Shown one piece after another: positions 53,535 to 64,000 of a stretch of DNA of 64,000 bases. The notes under the pieces were generated by a model. That model had not been told where the DNA came from, ran no database searches, and saw nothing but the letters and a program-made list of their open reading frames with translations. Position 1 is the stretch's first letter. Each line of letters opens with the position of its first letter. The stretch is from Massariosphaeria phaeospora (Eukaryota; Ascomycota; Dothideomycetes; Pleosporales), in contig JAADJZ010000004.1 of NCBI GenBank assembly GCA_011032825.1, forward strand, positions 1,302,001 through 1,366,000, written 5' to 3'. The position numbers and the translations under genes are program-made.

Positions 53535-53946
53535 CAAGTCGATATACGGATGCCACCGGGTCTGTGTTTGTGATGCGACTAGAAGCCCCTTGGGTGTACA
53601 GAACAAAAGCACCCGGAATTACATGTGCTTAGTTGTGGTCTTAAAGTGGCAGACGCGGGAACTTTTGAGTGCACGTCAAGGAGTTTCGAGAATTCCCTTC
53701 CAGAGCCACATCTGTCCATATGGACTGAGATTACCTTGCCGTAGACTGCCACTGAATACAAATCGTGAACTCCAAAAGATCCTCGGGGCATTAGCTGAAT
53801 TTCATACCCCTGTCTCGCCCTAACTAAGTTTAGTTCCGAGCTAGTCCACAGATAGATGCACTAATTTTCATCTCAACACGTCCGCGCCGTCTCACGCCTG
53901 TCCTTGTAGGCTTATTCCGCAACAAACCCCCGTCGAGAATGCTTCA

Positions 53947-55782
53947 ATGCAGCTCTCGCGCTTTCTGCTCTGCATAGCCTTTTTTCTTGCGCCCGTCTGT
54001 TTCATCGCAACATCATGGCTATATCTCTACCCGTTCTTTCACGGCTGCGACTTCCCAACGCCCTCGAACAGCCCCGGCTCACCCGCCCCTTTCAGACTGC
54101 TCGCGCTCGGTGACCCGCAACTCGAAGGCGATTCGTCGCTCCCCAAACCCGACGCGCGCATATTTACCTCGCTCGAATACCTCGTCGATGATGTGCGCCA
54201 TGCAGGATCGTGGCACCGCCGGCAGCGGTTTATAAGCCATGCGCTGAAGGGCGTGGGCCCGGATTTGCTGAAGTGGTTGAAGGGACTTCGGAAGCGGATC
54301 GATCTGTGGGGGAATGACTTATATCTGGCGCATATTGTGAGGAGCTTAAGGTGGTGGGCCGAGCCGACGCATGTGGTCGTGCTGGGCGATTTGCTGGGCA
54401 GCCAATGGATCAGCGATGAAGAGTTTGAGAGGCGGGCGGAGCGCTATTGGGGGATTGTTTTTCGCGGTATGGAGAGGGTGCCGGATGCGGTTATGCAGGG
54501 AGGTGCACTGGAGGTGCTGGCTGGGGATAAGAGGTGGGAGAATAGGGTCATCAACGTTGCGGGGAATCATGATGTCGGGTATGCGGGCGATTTGGACGAG
54601 AACAGAATGGAGAGGTTCGAGAGGGCGTTTGGGATGGCTAATTGGGATATTATGTTTACGCTCCCCACGGCTGTCCGCGATACCAGCAAAGCGTCTCTGT
54701 CTACGAATGGCGGCGGCGATGTTCACAGCGAAGCCTCACAACATTCAATACCATCCGACATGTCAGAAACAGGACCCCAATCCGCTGCCGAAGATCTGCC
54801 AACTCCTCCCGAGAGCCCACCTGCACTCCGCCTCGTAATTCTCAACTCCATGAACCTCGACACCCCCGCCTTCTCGTCCGACCTCCAGCGCGCTACCTAC
54901 GACTTCATGAACCATATCATCACCACCTCGCGTCCCGTAACCGAAAAAACACACGCCATAATCCTCCTGACCCACATTCCCCTCCATAAAGAACCCGGCG
55001 TCTGCGTCGACTCCCCCTTCTTCGATTTCTTCACCTCAGGGTCCGGCATCAAGGAACAGAACATGCTGTCCGAGCACGCCTCCAAGGCTTTACTCGAGGG
55101 TATCTTTGGGCTGAGTGGGAATGAGCAGGCTGAGGGTGGCGGACAGGGAAGGAGCGGGGTGATAATCAACGGACACGATCATGAAGGCTGTGATGTTTTG
55201 CATTACATCTCGCAGGCTGGCACGGCGTCGTGTCCGGACGACGAGGTGGATGTCGAAGATATGGAGCTACCGCTTAGCTGTCCCAACTCTGAAAGATTCG
55301 CCTCACCGATATGGGACAACACCACTTCCGACGCAGAAGAACTATCCGACACCGACGCAGCCCCACCCCAGGGCCCCCCCGAACCCTCCTGGTCTACCCT
55401 CCGCATCCCCCATCCTCCCCACAAATACCCATCCCTCGGCCCCCGCGTCCTCCCCACCGCCACCCCTCGCCTGCGCGAAATCACACTGCGAAGCATGATG
55501 GGCGACTTCGGCGGGCATGCGGGATTCCTCTCCGCGTGGTTCGACGCCAGACTCGGTGCCCGTGGAGAATGGGTTTTGGAGCTTGCGACGTGCGGCCTGG
55601 GTGTCCAGCACTGGTGGTGGGGTGTCCATGTTGTCGATTTGCTTGCGTTGGTGTTCGCTGTTGCGGGTCTTGTCGTGAGGGCGTTTGAGGGGAGGAAGCC
55701 GGCGGGGAGGAAGCCGGCGGGGAGGAAGGTGGTGGGTGGTGGGAAGGCGCAGGGAAGAGGGATGGTGGAGGGTAAACGTTGA
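53947..55782 (+). CDS. Ted1/Cdc1-like metallophosphoesterase of the secretory pathway
   Basis: A 611-aa single-exon membrane protein. An N-terminal membrane anchor (FLLCIAFFLAPVCFIATSWLYL) is followed by a calcineurin-type phosphoesterase core: ALGDPQLEGD, VVVLGDLLGSQW, VAGNHDVGY, ILLTHIPLH, and NGHDHEGCD near residue 412, in the order expected for a two-metal site. A second hydrophobic stretch (VVDLLALVFAVAGLVV) lies near the C terminus, then a Lys/Gly-rich repeat tail (two GRKPA units). Cdc1 and Ted1 act on ethanolamine-phosphate groups of GPI anchors in the ER and help GPI-protein export; that role is inferred from the family. No disabling change. Confidence 0.88.
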   Translation: MQLSRFLLCIAFFLAPVCFIATSWLYLYPFFHGCDFPTPSNSPGSPAPFRLLALGDPQLEGDSSLPKPDARIFTSLEYLVDDVRHAGSWHRRQRFISHALKGVGPDLLKWLKGLRKRIDLWGNDLYLAHIVRSLRWWAEPTHVVVLGDLLGSQWISDEEFERRAERYWGIVFRGMERVPDAVMQGGALEVLAGDKRWENRVINVAGNHDVGYAGDLDENRMERFERAFGMANWDIMFTLPTAVRDTSKASLSTNGGGDVHSEASQHSIPSDMSETGPQSAAEDLPTPPESPPALRLVILNSMNLDTPAFSSDLQRATYDFMNHIITTSRPVTEKTHAIILLTHIPLHKEPGVCVDSPFFDFFTSGSGIKEQNMLSEHASKALLEGIFGLSGNEQAEGGGQGRSGVIINGHDHEGCDVLHYISQAGTASCPDDEVDVEDMELPLSCPNSERFASPIWDNTTSDAEELSDTDAAPPQGPPEPSWSTLRIPHPPHKYPSLGPRVLPTATPRLREITLRSMMGDFGGHAGFLSAWFDARLGARGEWVLELATCGLGVQHWWWGVHVVDLLALVFAVAGLVVRAFEGRKPAGRKPAGRKVVGGGKAQGRGMVEGKR

Positions 55783-56135
55783 ACTTTATGTAGGATTGGA
55801 TGAAAGAATATATTGTCATGATATCTATCTATACTGTACAAACGATGCGCATACTGCTGTCAGCCTGTGAGAACCCGTCGCCGAACCTCTTTCGACAGTA
55901 TCATAAATGAATCAATCGTAGCAATACTTTCTTTCACAGGGTGAGTGATAGCACACACTTTATTTACTTCGAAGGCAACAACAATACAATACAAAATATC
56001 ATAGACGTTTGACCTAGCCGCACGCACGCTCTACATTTCTCAGCCTGTTTCCCCCCACACGTACTCACCACCCACCAACAAAAAATCACACCCCTCCCTC
56101 CTTCCCTACCCCCTTCCCTACCCCCGCACAAACAC

Positions 56136-56147
56136 AAAAATAAAAAA
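56136..56147 (-). terminator. RNA polymerase III terminator of tRNA-Thr
   Basis: On the minus strand, T6 (56147-56142) and T5 (56140-56136) follow the tRNA 3' end after 12 nt. T-runs are the usual Pol III stop signal. Confidence 0.8.
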
Positions 56148-56159
56148 TAATCTACTAAA

Positions 56160-56245
56160 TGCCTACTATCAGAATCGAACTGATGATCTTCGCATGTCCT
56201 CCTTTACGGTACAAGTGCGACGCTTTACCACTTAGCCAAGCAGGC
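56160..56245 (-). tRNA. tRNA-Thr(TGT) with a 14-nt intron
   Basis: Reading the minus strand from 56245: acceptor stem GCCTGCT pairs with AGTAGGC (one G-U). The D arm has a 3-bp GCT/AGC stem. Anticodon stem TCGCA pairs with TGCGA, and T arm ATCAG-TTCGATT-CTGAT. The discriminator base is A (56160). The anticodon loop is oversized; removing 14 nt after position 37 (56209-56196) leaves a normal 7-nt loop with anticodon TGT, reading ACA (Thr). The A box TGGCTAAGTGG and B box GTTCGATTC match Pol III promoter consensus. Confidence 0.93.
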
Positions 56246-57191
56246 GTTTCTGGACGATTTAGATGATTTTCTCGACTAGTAAATAAATAACGGCTTGCAA
56301 TTTGAGGGGTGAAAGTGAGGGAGGGGGAGTGAGGGAAAGTGGGGAAGGGAATTGTGGGCAGGGAAAGTGCGGGGCGGGGGACGTGCGATGGTGGTAGGGT
56401 GGACCAATGATCAGGGGGGCAGGGGTCAGCTGCATATCCAACAGGTTCTCTTAAGTAGACGCAAATATCTATGTAGACAGCGAAGAGGTTAGGAATTTTA
56501 AACACTGCGAGGCAAACTATACAATATCTCCTAAACGCTCGTATGCAGGCTTATCCGTGTATCTCCATCTGCAGCTTCAAGAAAATTGCGAAGAGACGTC
56601 CTTTCCGCTCTGTACTAGCCAGTCTAGTCTAGTCTAGTTCAATGCATGCCAGACAATGCGCCATACATATATCCTTCAACAACTACTGCAAGTTTACATA
56701 TAGGAGCAGAAGAACTTGATTCATTTCAATTTTGTGGCTATTGGAAACGCTCAGGCGATGGAATGGTCATCGCTCGTTGGAGTTGCATGTTAGCTTAGCC
56801 ATGATTGAGACAAGACGAGACCCGCCATGGTGTATGTGCGGAAGCTGTTAGGAACTCCCAAGGTACATGGTCAATGCGTATCTCTATGCGAGATAAGGAG
56901 TACGACCACGCCTACACAATATAAGGACAGATTCAGGGCTTGTACGACCTAACGGCACGGCTATTTTTCAGCGCCGAAAATCTATAGAGTAGACCAATGA
57001 GAATAAACATCTAGCAGTCCTGTATCAAGGCCGAGCAAATGTCAAGGCCGAGGTCGCAAAAAGCAGCACGGTGCTAGAAAAGCGAACAACGAAATAATGT
57101 CTGTGCCCGAATAGCCACAAGTGATACACTCGCATACAGTCATTCCTCTCGGTCAACAGATACCTGCTCTTGTTGCATAGAGAGCCATGGC
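56246..57191. other. Intergenic, no supported gene
   Basis: Upstream flank of the tRNA and 3' flank of the MYND/DUF4470 gene. No other feature recognised. Confidence 0.5.
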
Positions 57192-59178
57192 CTAGTCGTC
57201 CCGAACCAGCTCGACGTACCGCTCGAAACCTGTGCGGTACTTGCTGCATAGGATGTTGTACTCGTCCTGGCTGGCGCCCTCCATCAGACGCTTAGGCCAC
57301 GGCCTTGTCAGCTTGTGCTCGTCCAACCCCCTCATCTTCAACTTGATATCCTTGGACGATCCATGCGGACCCTCCACCAATCCCATAAAACCAACCTCGT
57401 CGACGAACCGATTCCAAATGTCGTCCCAGTCAAACAGCATGCTACTGGCGCCAGTGATTCTAGTTGGCTTCCGGTTCCACCATTCATCTTGTCCATCGTT
57501 TGATAATTCCTGCACGGTCGTGTACTCGCGTAAGCGGTTCCATGCGCGGGTAGCTAACTCATTAAACTCCCGTGGGTGCGTGCGTCCAAATTCTATTTCC
57601 ATTTCCTTGAGGTCCTTTTTGAAGAGGAGAAGCAATGTTGCGTGAGGGTTGACCCCGCGAGGCTTGAGAAGGGGAGCGTAGGTCGAAATGGCGGCGGCTG
57701 GTCCAAGACAGAGATTGGAGACCTGTGGTGGGTTAGTGTGAGTTTGATTGCTTAAGACCACACCATCTAGAGCTGCGGGCTGTCAAGACCAACATGATTG
57801 ACAGGTTAGACCGTGGGCTTTTGCAAGGAGAAGGTGTAATGACTGCTAAACTTACCTCGATGCGATCGTATTCCATATGCACTCCCATTGACTGTAGTTT
57901 CTGCGGAAGGTCTCGAGCATCCACGGCGTAGATGTGGAACCTCAGTTTGCAGTTCTTGATGCGGTCACAGAATTTGAGAAGAAGATCGCGCAGCATAAAG
58001 AACTGATTCCCAATCACATCACCCTTTGCCGGAAGATTGCCCTTCATGATATCCTCGTGGTCCCAGCCCTGATGGGGCTCAGCATCATCTCGCATAGGCC
58101 AAATGAAATGGCCATCCGGATAGTAAAACTGATAGTAGATGGGGTTTGGGCTGTCAAAACCGGCGCGCGATGTACCATAAGGCAGAAGAATACCATCATC
58201 GAGGAATCTGGCCATGCACATCCGAAATGCGGGTAACTGATAGTAGTAACCATTGTGTTTCATATCAGTCCGCTTCGGGTTGTTGATCTCATCGTTACGA
58301 AGTTTCTGCATGATTAGCTCAGACTCGAGGAATGCGAATGAAAAGAAAAGACAGAGATTATAACGCAAGTACACAAAAGTCAACATCTGGCTTACCTTGG
58401 CATCTGCTGCAGTGACGTGAGGATCGACTTGCAAGTAGCTACAAAGAACGTTCCAGTATTCTTCGGATAATACAACTCGGAGAGAGCCGCCGGATTCGTG
58501 TTTGAGCGTCTTAGCCTGCAATGCATTCGGCGCTTTATGTTCGATCTTCGTGCATATGTGGATGATCAGAGGCAAGATCTTCTCACGCAACATTGTGAGC
58601 ATCGGTGTTGGAATCAATGCAGAATACCATAGATGAATAATGACAGGTACTGCTTCTTCCTTTGGCAGGTAGAGCGCAATCAAGATGAAGATGATATTGC
58701 GGGCGACAACGTCGAAGTCCTTGTCGTTAATCACCGCAGTGAATTGGCCAGCGTATCCGTCGGGTAGGCCAGCAACAGTCTTGATAATGTTGCGAAGATC
58801 TCCAGATGCAGCGCATAAGATGTTGTAGTCGCGACTGAGATCCTGAACACCTTCGTTCTTGGGTAGATTGAGAAGATCTAGGGCTGGCATCATACCCCAT
58901 AGGTACCTGTTGGCGCATACGACCCGAGGATCCTCGCTCCCATCGGCGAACGTAGGAAGACGTCGTTCCTGGACCCATTGTGGCTTCCAGTGCTTGGACA
59001 TCAGATCCGTTTTGCATGTCTCCTTCTTATGCGTGTGCCAGTGCGCGACTTGGCAGTTTTTGGAGCAGTACTGGACAAGGTGGCATTGAGCACACACCAG
59101 AGACGCAGGTTCGGTACATTGTGAGCCACTCGAGACGTTCGCGCACAGCGGGGGATTGATAGAAGCTTGAGCGGCCAT
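57192..59178 (-). CDS. MYND zinc finger plus DUF4470 protein
   Basis: Three exons (59178-58396, 58305-57856, 57722-57192) join in phase to 587 aa. The MYND finger is at residues 12-54 (CANVSSGSQC, CAQCHLVQYCSKNC, HWHTHKKETC). DUF4470 follows directly (KHWKPQWVQERRLPTF, LWGMMPALDLLNLPKNEG, NILCAASGDLRNIIKTV, DKDFDVVARNIIFILIAL), then the long C-terminal half of the family (RFHIYAVDARDLP, DRIEVSNLCL, FDWDDIW). The last intron is needed to join DRIE to VSNLCL. Fungal proteins with this pair are often 400-1200 aa and of unknown function; roles in protein complexes are supposed. It is a separate family from the C-terminal MYND protein at 103-939. Confidence 0.88.
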
Positions 59179-59493
59179 TGCTGCCGAGAAAGCCAGTCGA
59201 AGTTCCGAGCTGTATTCGATGTTCGCGGTTGAAGTGATAGTTTTTGGTTGTTGGTTGGCAGTGTTGTGGCCGGTCGAGATTCACTGTTTATAAGAGCGCG
59301 GCACTGTGCACGGTCATCGCGAAAGTAAAGAAGTGGAAGTCGCTGGCAGTGTTTACCACGCCTTCCACTCGACTTCACCCTAGCAACCACCAACCGCACG
59401 ACCAAATCTTTCCGGAAACCTGTACAGCGGGACCACTGAGCCGCCTCCAAATTTCGGCGGCAAAGTTTCACCTACCCATAGGTGTAGAGCAAG

Positions 59494-60037
59494 ATGTCGT
59501 TCCCGCTTCCAATCGTCGAATACCAAGAGCACCGGGAATACAAGAGAGACATGTTGGAGCAGAAGGCTCTCGAGGAGCGTACCGCAGCGGCCGAATTGTC
59601 AAGGATCCAGGCATGGCAAGCTCGCACCGCTCCTGGTAAGTTGAGGACCCAACATGACTGCGGGTGCGCTAACTCTTGTTCGAGGAAACGGCGCAGACAA
59701 ACCTCTTCCGACGGAGAAGCCACTCCCACCTCTCCCAGAAGGCACCGAGAACCATGACAAGAGTCTGAGAAAGAAACCCAGTAAACTCAAAGGCATGTTT
59801 CGTCTGTGGAAGACGAGCAAGGATACTGAAGAGCAGGGCGGCTTGGACGAGCACAAGTTTGAGATGAGCGAAGGGAACAAGACCGAGCCGACCGAGGCCC
59901 TTACAGCTCTTCCGCCAGTTGCGCACAGTCCGGCAAAGAGTGAGAAGAATAAAACGCCGAAACGGAAGCTCCGGAAGATGCAGAGCATCGCGAGTACCAA
60001 ATACGGTGACAGTCCCACGTCGGCATCATTCACCTAG
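59494..60037 (+). CDS. Small basic protein of unknown function
   Basis: Two exons (59494-59635 and 59685-60037) join in phase to 164 aa across a 49-nt GTAAGT...GAG-flanked intron (acceptor CGAG). Residues 1-40 are charged and helical (EYQEHREYKRDMLEQKALEE), probably coiled coil. A Pro/Leu/Lys linker (PLPTEKPLPPLPEG) and a basic segment (KKPSKLKGMFRLWK) follow, then a polar tail. No signal peptide or membrane helix. The start is 315 bp from the divergent MYND/DUF4470 gene, so they share an upstream region. No family recognised. Confidence 0.68.
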
Positions 60038-61123
60038 ACGGACGCGATGGAATTTGTCAATTGAACAGCGTCCTCTCAATTCATCCCCAACATGGCTTGT
60101 GGCAGTGCGAAAGTTTGCGAGAGCAGCTCATAGCGGAGCCTGATTTGTTTTTCTGGCAGTGAAAGGGTAGGCAAGCCTACGGAACAGGGCGATGGAACAT
60201 GCCTGAGAGGGAATCATGCTAGCTGGTATACCGTCGGATAGCAATGAAAATGACCCTTCACAAAGTGCCGTAGTACCCCAACGTTCGTCGTCATGCCTCA
60301 TGACCCACCGCGCATACCATCGGCGCCCGCAACCGCCACGCCAGCCAACGCCGATATCGGCATCGTCGGAAGGAGAAAGGCGAAGTCTACAAAGGATGGA
60401 CGACAAAGCTTGGGATGATGTTGGAATAGAAACGGTGGCGGCTGGTTACACTCGGATGAGCTCCGCACTAGGCGCGATGCGGTTTGGCGCACAGGTGGGT
60501 TAGTTTGCCGAATGCGGATGTGATCGAGCACCGCGGTATGGGGATTGAGACAGACGAGGTGCGTATATAATAGCGGTTCTGACAAGTAGAAACGTTTGAA
60601 TTCACTGGTCGAATAGATCAGACAGGTCGACAAAGAGAAGTCTGCTCGCTTCGATTGACGCACCCATATGCGTCCCTGTCCCTCCCCACATCTCCCAGCA
60701 GAAGGAGCCTGCATCATCACCACGCGGTACCCCTCAAATGCCGTCATGCCCCCCGCGCAAACATTCCCCTGGCATTGGCGAATCACCAGCGGGGAATTAC
60801 TCGCGCCGATAAGAAAGACTGGACGCGACCGTCTGGCATCATAGGTGCATGGCCGACGCAAGCCGCGCGCCTGACGCAAAGCCATGGAAGACTTGCGACT
60901 GGGTGGCTAAGGTCCACGATGATCTAGGCGAGAGGTATATATCGGAGGAGGAACGTCGCGTGAGTACTTCCGCTACCGGTCACGTATCTGCTGCGTCAAT
61001 TGGCGTGGTTGTTCATAGCCAGCTGCAATCGGCTTTGTACCTAACTTCACTACACTGTTCCGTATAAGGGCTTCTCAATTGCCATTTGCCAGTATCAGAC
61101 CAAGTCTACAGACAACCACAGCG
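60038..61123. other. Intergenic, no supported gene
   Basis: About 1.1 kb before the proline dehydrogenase start. Open frames on both strands (such as 60298-60885 minus and 60655-60927 plus) overlap and have no motif. Confidence 0.5.
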
Positions 61124-62609
61124 ATGCATCCCAATATTCAACATCTCCAGCGTCTCGAGGGTGTCTCTCATCGAACACTCTCCCAGACACCTCGATTCGT
61201 ACACGCCAGCGCCCGCCGCGATGTATCCGCCGCACCAGCCCCCTCGACGTCACCATTGGGTCCCTCCTCGCACATCTTTCCCTCATCATCCGCCTCTCCA
61301 AAACGAGCTTCCTCAAGAGCAGTGTTGTCACGCCTCCCTACCTCCACAGTCATCCGCTCCTACCTCATAAACCGAATGTCGTCATCTCCCACCCTCCTCG
61401 CACTGTGCTTCGCCATGCTACGGCGGATGCTCGACTCAAAGTCATATCTCATGAGCATTGAACGGAACCCTGTCTTGTCCAAGATCCTCAAGTCGACGTT
61501 CTATGCGCAGTTCTGTGCGGGTGAGAATAAGAAAGAAGTCGTAGCAAAGACCAGTGTTGCAAGGGAACTGATGGGATACGATGGCATAATGCTGGAGTAT
61601 GCTCTGGAAGTCCTGGGTGGAACGACTCCCACCGCCGAGGAAACAGCCAAAGAGATAGCGACCTGGCGGAAGGGGATACTGCAGAGTGTGGAAATGACGA
61701 AGGAAGGTGACTTCGTTGGCTTGAAGTAAGTTCTGATCTCTCTTCTCTTCCTACCACGCCGCTAACGAACCACGCAGATGGTCTGGCCTAGGACGCCACG
61801 CTCTCCATCTCCTAAAGACGCAACAAGAAGCTACACCAGAAATATGGTCCGCCATAACCGCCGCATGCGATGCCGCGGCCGCAAAGAACGTGGGCATTCT
61901 CCCGGGTGCCGAAGAAGAAGTCACAAACCCTGGTCTCGAGAAGTGGACGCTTGCTCTCCAGAAGAAGTACAACACCCGGGAGCGAGGTCACGTCGTGGTG
62001 TATACAACCTATCAGTGCTACGTGAAAGCAGTTCCCTCGAGAATCGCGCAGCTGTTGGAGTCTGCGCAGAAGGGAGATTTTATCGCCGGCGTGAAGCTGG
62101 TTCGAGGCGCCTACCTGACGTCCGAGCCTCGCGAACTGGTTTTTCAGAGCAAAGAGGCGACAGATGTTTGCTACGACGCCTGCGCCGAAGCCGTTCTCAA
62201 GCGCGAATGGTCGGAGACTGTGAAGCCGTCGAACCCGAATACTCCGTTCCCGGATGTTTGCATCGTCCTTGCAACTCACAATGCGGCATCGGTCAAGAAG
62301 GCGCAAAAGATACGTGCCGCACAACTTCTTTCCTCACCACCCGAGAAGCTGTCTCGCCTCGCCTACGCGCAGCTCATGGGTATGGCCGATGAGATCTCTC
62401 AGGAGCTCGTCCAGGATCCGGGAAAGCAGGCGGATCTCCAAGCCAAGGCTATCAAGTGCATGACTTGGGGTACAACGACCGAATGTCTAAACTTCCTGCT
62501 CCGACGGGCAAGCGAGAACAAGGAGGCGGCTTCAAGAACAGAAGATACCATGCACGCCATGAGTGCCGAGCTCTGGCGACGAATGAAGGGCGTGTTCGGT
62601 CTAGCCTAG
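61124..62609 (+). CDS. Proline dehydrogenase, mitochondrial
   Basis: FAD enzyme that oxidises proline to pyrroline-5-carboxylate and feeds electrons to the respiratory chain; first step of proline catabolism. Two exons (61124-61725, 61778-62609) give 477 aa. The N terminus is Ser/Arg/Pro-rich without acidic clusters, a mitochondrial presequence. Family marks: YDGIMLEYALE, WSGLGRHAL (exon 2 start), VVVYTTYQCY, VKLVRGAYLTSE, VLATHNAAS, YAQLMGMADEIS, and a late MTWGTTTECLNFLLRRASENK close to the usual 'P.G...E..pYL.RR..EN' end of the family. The start is ATG 61124; the frame is open further upstream but has no ATG. The neighbouring P5C dehydrogenase gene is not in this window. Confidence 0.92.
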
Positions 62610-63330
62610 GCGTTCTGTAACATTGGAACCTTTATCAGAGTATGAGTATTCCGAGACTGTGGGGGTGATGGCGTCCGGGTGGACGATTTCGCTCTGATTA
62701 GTGCTTATTCTGTTGCATCAGCGGCATCGGATAGGGAAACATACTTGTAAACTTCACATGGGCATACTCTCGGCGTAGAGATATGATCATGGGGTCATAG
62801 GAGACGAAGTTCACGGCCTGGCATGTAAGCGCAAGTCGTTCGTGGGCGCGGACGGCTGTGCAAATGACCGTAAATAGTTAACAGAGTAGTTCATATAGAT
62901 AGCCTGTGAACGGCCGAAGGCAGCCCCCCGGTAGAATTCATTTCCGATGACGATAGACTTGAGGGGATCCTCTTGACAGTATAGGACTTTCTAACAATAG
63001 GTAAGAGTGTACCTATACCTTTGCAAAGCCCTATTGTATCTAGTATACTAGGCAATGCTTGATCAAAGCCTGCATATAGACGTAAGAGGGTAATGTTGAG
63101 GTGTTCTCGGAGTGATTTGGTGAAGCGTCGTAGATGAGATGGAATACCTCGATAAAAGGTGGTGATGAGGGGATGGAAAAGCTTGGACCAGTCTAGTGAC
63201 TTCTGGAGTCTTACTAAGCGAGAGCTCGGAGCTTCATCTGCACGTCATCCGAAGTGCCACTTTGCCCTCACTCCCCCAACCACTTGCTCTCCCGACAACG
63301 CACAACAATCCCAAGCCGCTGCAGACAACA
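62610..63330. other. Intergenic, no supported gene
   Basis: About 0.7 kb, 3' flank of proline dehydrogenase and promoter of the last gene. Nothing recognised. Confidence 0.5.
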
Positions 63331-64000
63331 ATGGCTTTCCTCCTCCGGCGGCCGTTCGCCATCGCGGCAACGCTGAAGCAGACAGCCCCCAAATCCTCGC
63401 AGGCCACCGTCTTCCGAGCCTTCCACAACGCGCCACTCAAGCAGCAACCCAGAATCTCCAAGTCGCAGAATGTCTTCCGCGATACGTTCCGGCGGTCCTA
63501 CCAGCAGCAAGCGGCACACAATCCGCTGGCGCAGGGCGATGTCCGGCAGCGGCTGATGTACGGCGCTGGCATCTTCGGCGCGACGCTGCTGGGCATCAAC
63601 TTGATCTTCAACCGGGAGACACGCGAGGATGGCGGCATGCCGGCGTATGAGCGCGCCTACCTGAACGACACCTTCCTCCACACGGGACTCGGCATCGGCA
63701 TCATCGGCGTTGCGGCCCGGACGCTGCACATGAACGGATGGAGCTTCCGGCTCATGTCCGCCAACCCATGGCTGGTGCTCGGTGTTGGACTCGTAGGCAG
63801 TATCGGCACCATGTACGGTGCTATGGCTACCAGCCCGCATAAGTGAGTTGGCGTCTACATGTGTCTGTCGCGTTGCTAACGTCAGCTACAGCTACGTCCA
63901 GAAATACGCGCTCTGGGGAGGCTTCAACATCACCCAAGCCCTGCTTCTATCGCCCCTCTTCTTCATGCACCCTGCCATCCTCGCTCGCGCCGGCCTCTAC
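63331..64000 (+). CDS. GHITM/TMBIM5-like mitochondrial inner-membrane protein (partial, runs off the window)
   Basis: Exon 1 (63331-63842) and the start of exon 2 (from 63892) are present; the 3' end is outside. Residues 1-60 form a mitochondrial presequence (LLRRPFAIAATLKQ, KQQPRISKSQNVFRDTFRRSY). Then come Bax-inhibitor-1-type membrane helices: LMYGAGIFGATLLGINLIF, HTGLGIGIIGVAARTLHM, PWLVLGVGLVGSIGTMYGAM, and after the intron QALLLSPLFFMHPAILARAGLY. The last helix with HPAILARAGLY resembles the MICS1/GHITM branch, which in animals supports cristae structure and ion balance. The donor GTGAGT follows CATAA, giving Asn at the join. Confidence 0.88.

Noticed and set aside
56155..56505. A 116-codon minus-strand frame over the tRNA
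   Set aside because: It overlaps the tRNA gene and has no protein motif.
61079..61123. Upstream extension of proline dehydrogenase
   Set aside because: The frame is open but has no ATG before 61124; only a TTG would start it.

Overview
The window is nuclear DNA of a filamentous ascomycete (Pezizomycotina). The evidence is many short introns (about 45-100 nt, GT-AG with ctaac-type branch points), secreted and membrane protein families typical of moulds, a relic of a highly reducing polyketide synthase, Fot1/pogo transposons, and nonsense mutations resembling repeat-induced point mutation (RIP). A Dothideomycete is my guess, from recalled ectodomain, MYND and DUF4470 families rather than from any search.

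Layout. 0-6 kb: a MYND zinc-finger gene (-) with a GC-AG intron, then a peroxisomal acyl-CoA oxidase (+) ending in AKL. 6-12 kb: a secreted HExxH metallopeptidase gene (+) whose fourth intron carries two related pogo/Fot1 transposons. They lie head to tail and share one TA target-site dinucleotide. 12.8-21 kb: a CMT1/CAP59-type glycosyltransferase with an in-frame TGA, an alpha/beta-hydrolase (-), and the decayed 3' half of a highly reducing polyketide synthase (methyltransferase, enoyl reductase, ketoreductase and carrier-protein parts; no ketosynthase or acyltransferase seen). 21.8-33 kb: an NmrA-like oxidoreductase, a DUF3405 membrane protein, a rhodopsin-fold (PTH11-like) membrane protein, a small multi-pass membrane protein and a small acidic protein. 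34-42 kb: two degraded protein-kinase genes in tandem, a type B carboxylesterase, and a membrane-anchored kinase joined to a Cys-containing ectodomain, a receptor-kinase-like architecture with one frameshift in the ectodomain.

44-64 kb is mostly conserved housekeeping: cytosolic Phe-tRNA synthetase alpha subunit, a small secreted Cys protein, a Cys/Met-metabolism PLP enzyme, a cyclophilin with an apparent mitochondrial/cytosolic dual start, an epsin (Ent3-like), a Ted1/Cdc1-like metallophosphoesterase, an intron-containing tRNA-Thr(TGT), a MYND+DUF4470 gene, a small basic protein, proline dehydrogenase, and the start of a GHITM/TMBIM5-like mitochondrial membrane protein that runs off the window.

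The genes do not form one pathway. The left two thirds look like an accessory region with transposons, relics and secreted or receptor-like proteins; the right third is stable core genome. Exon coordinates were worked out by hand from splice signals and reading phase. Family names come from recognised motifs, not from database searches.
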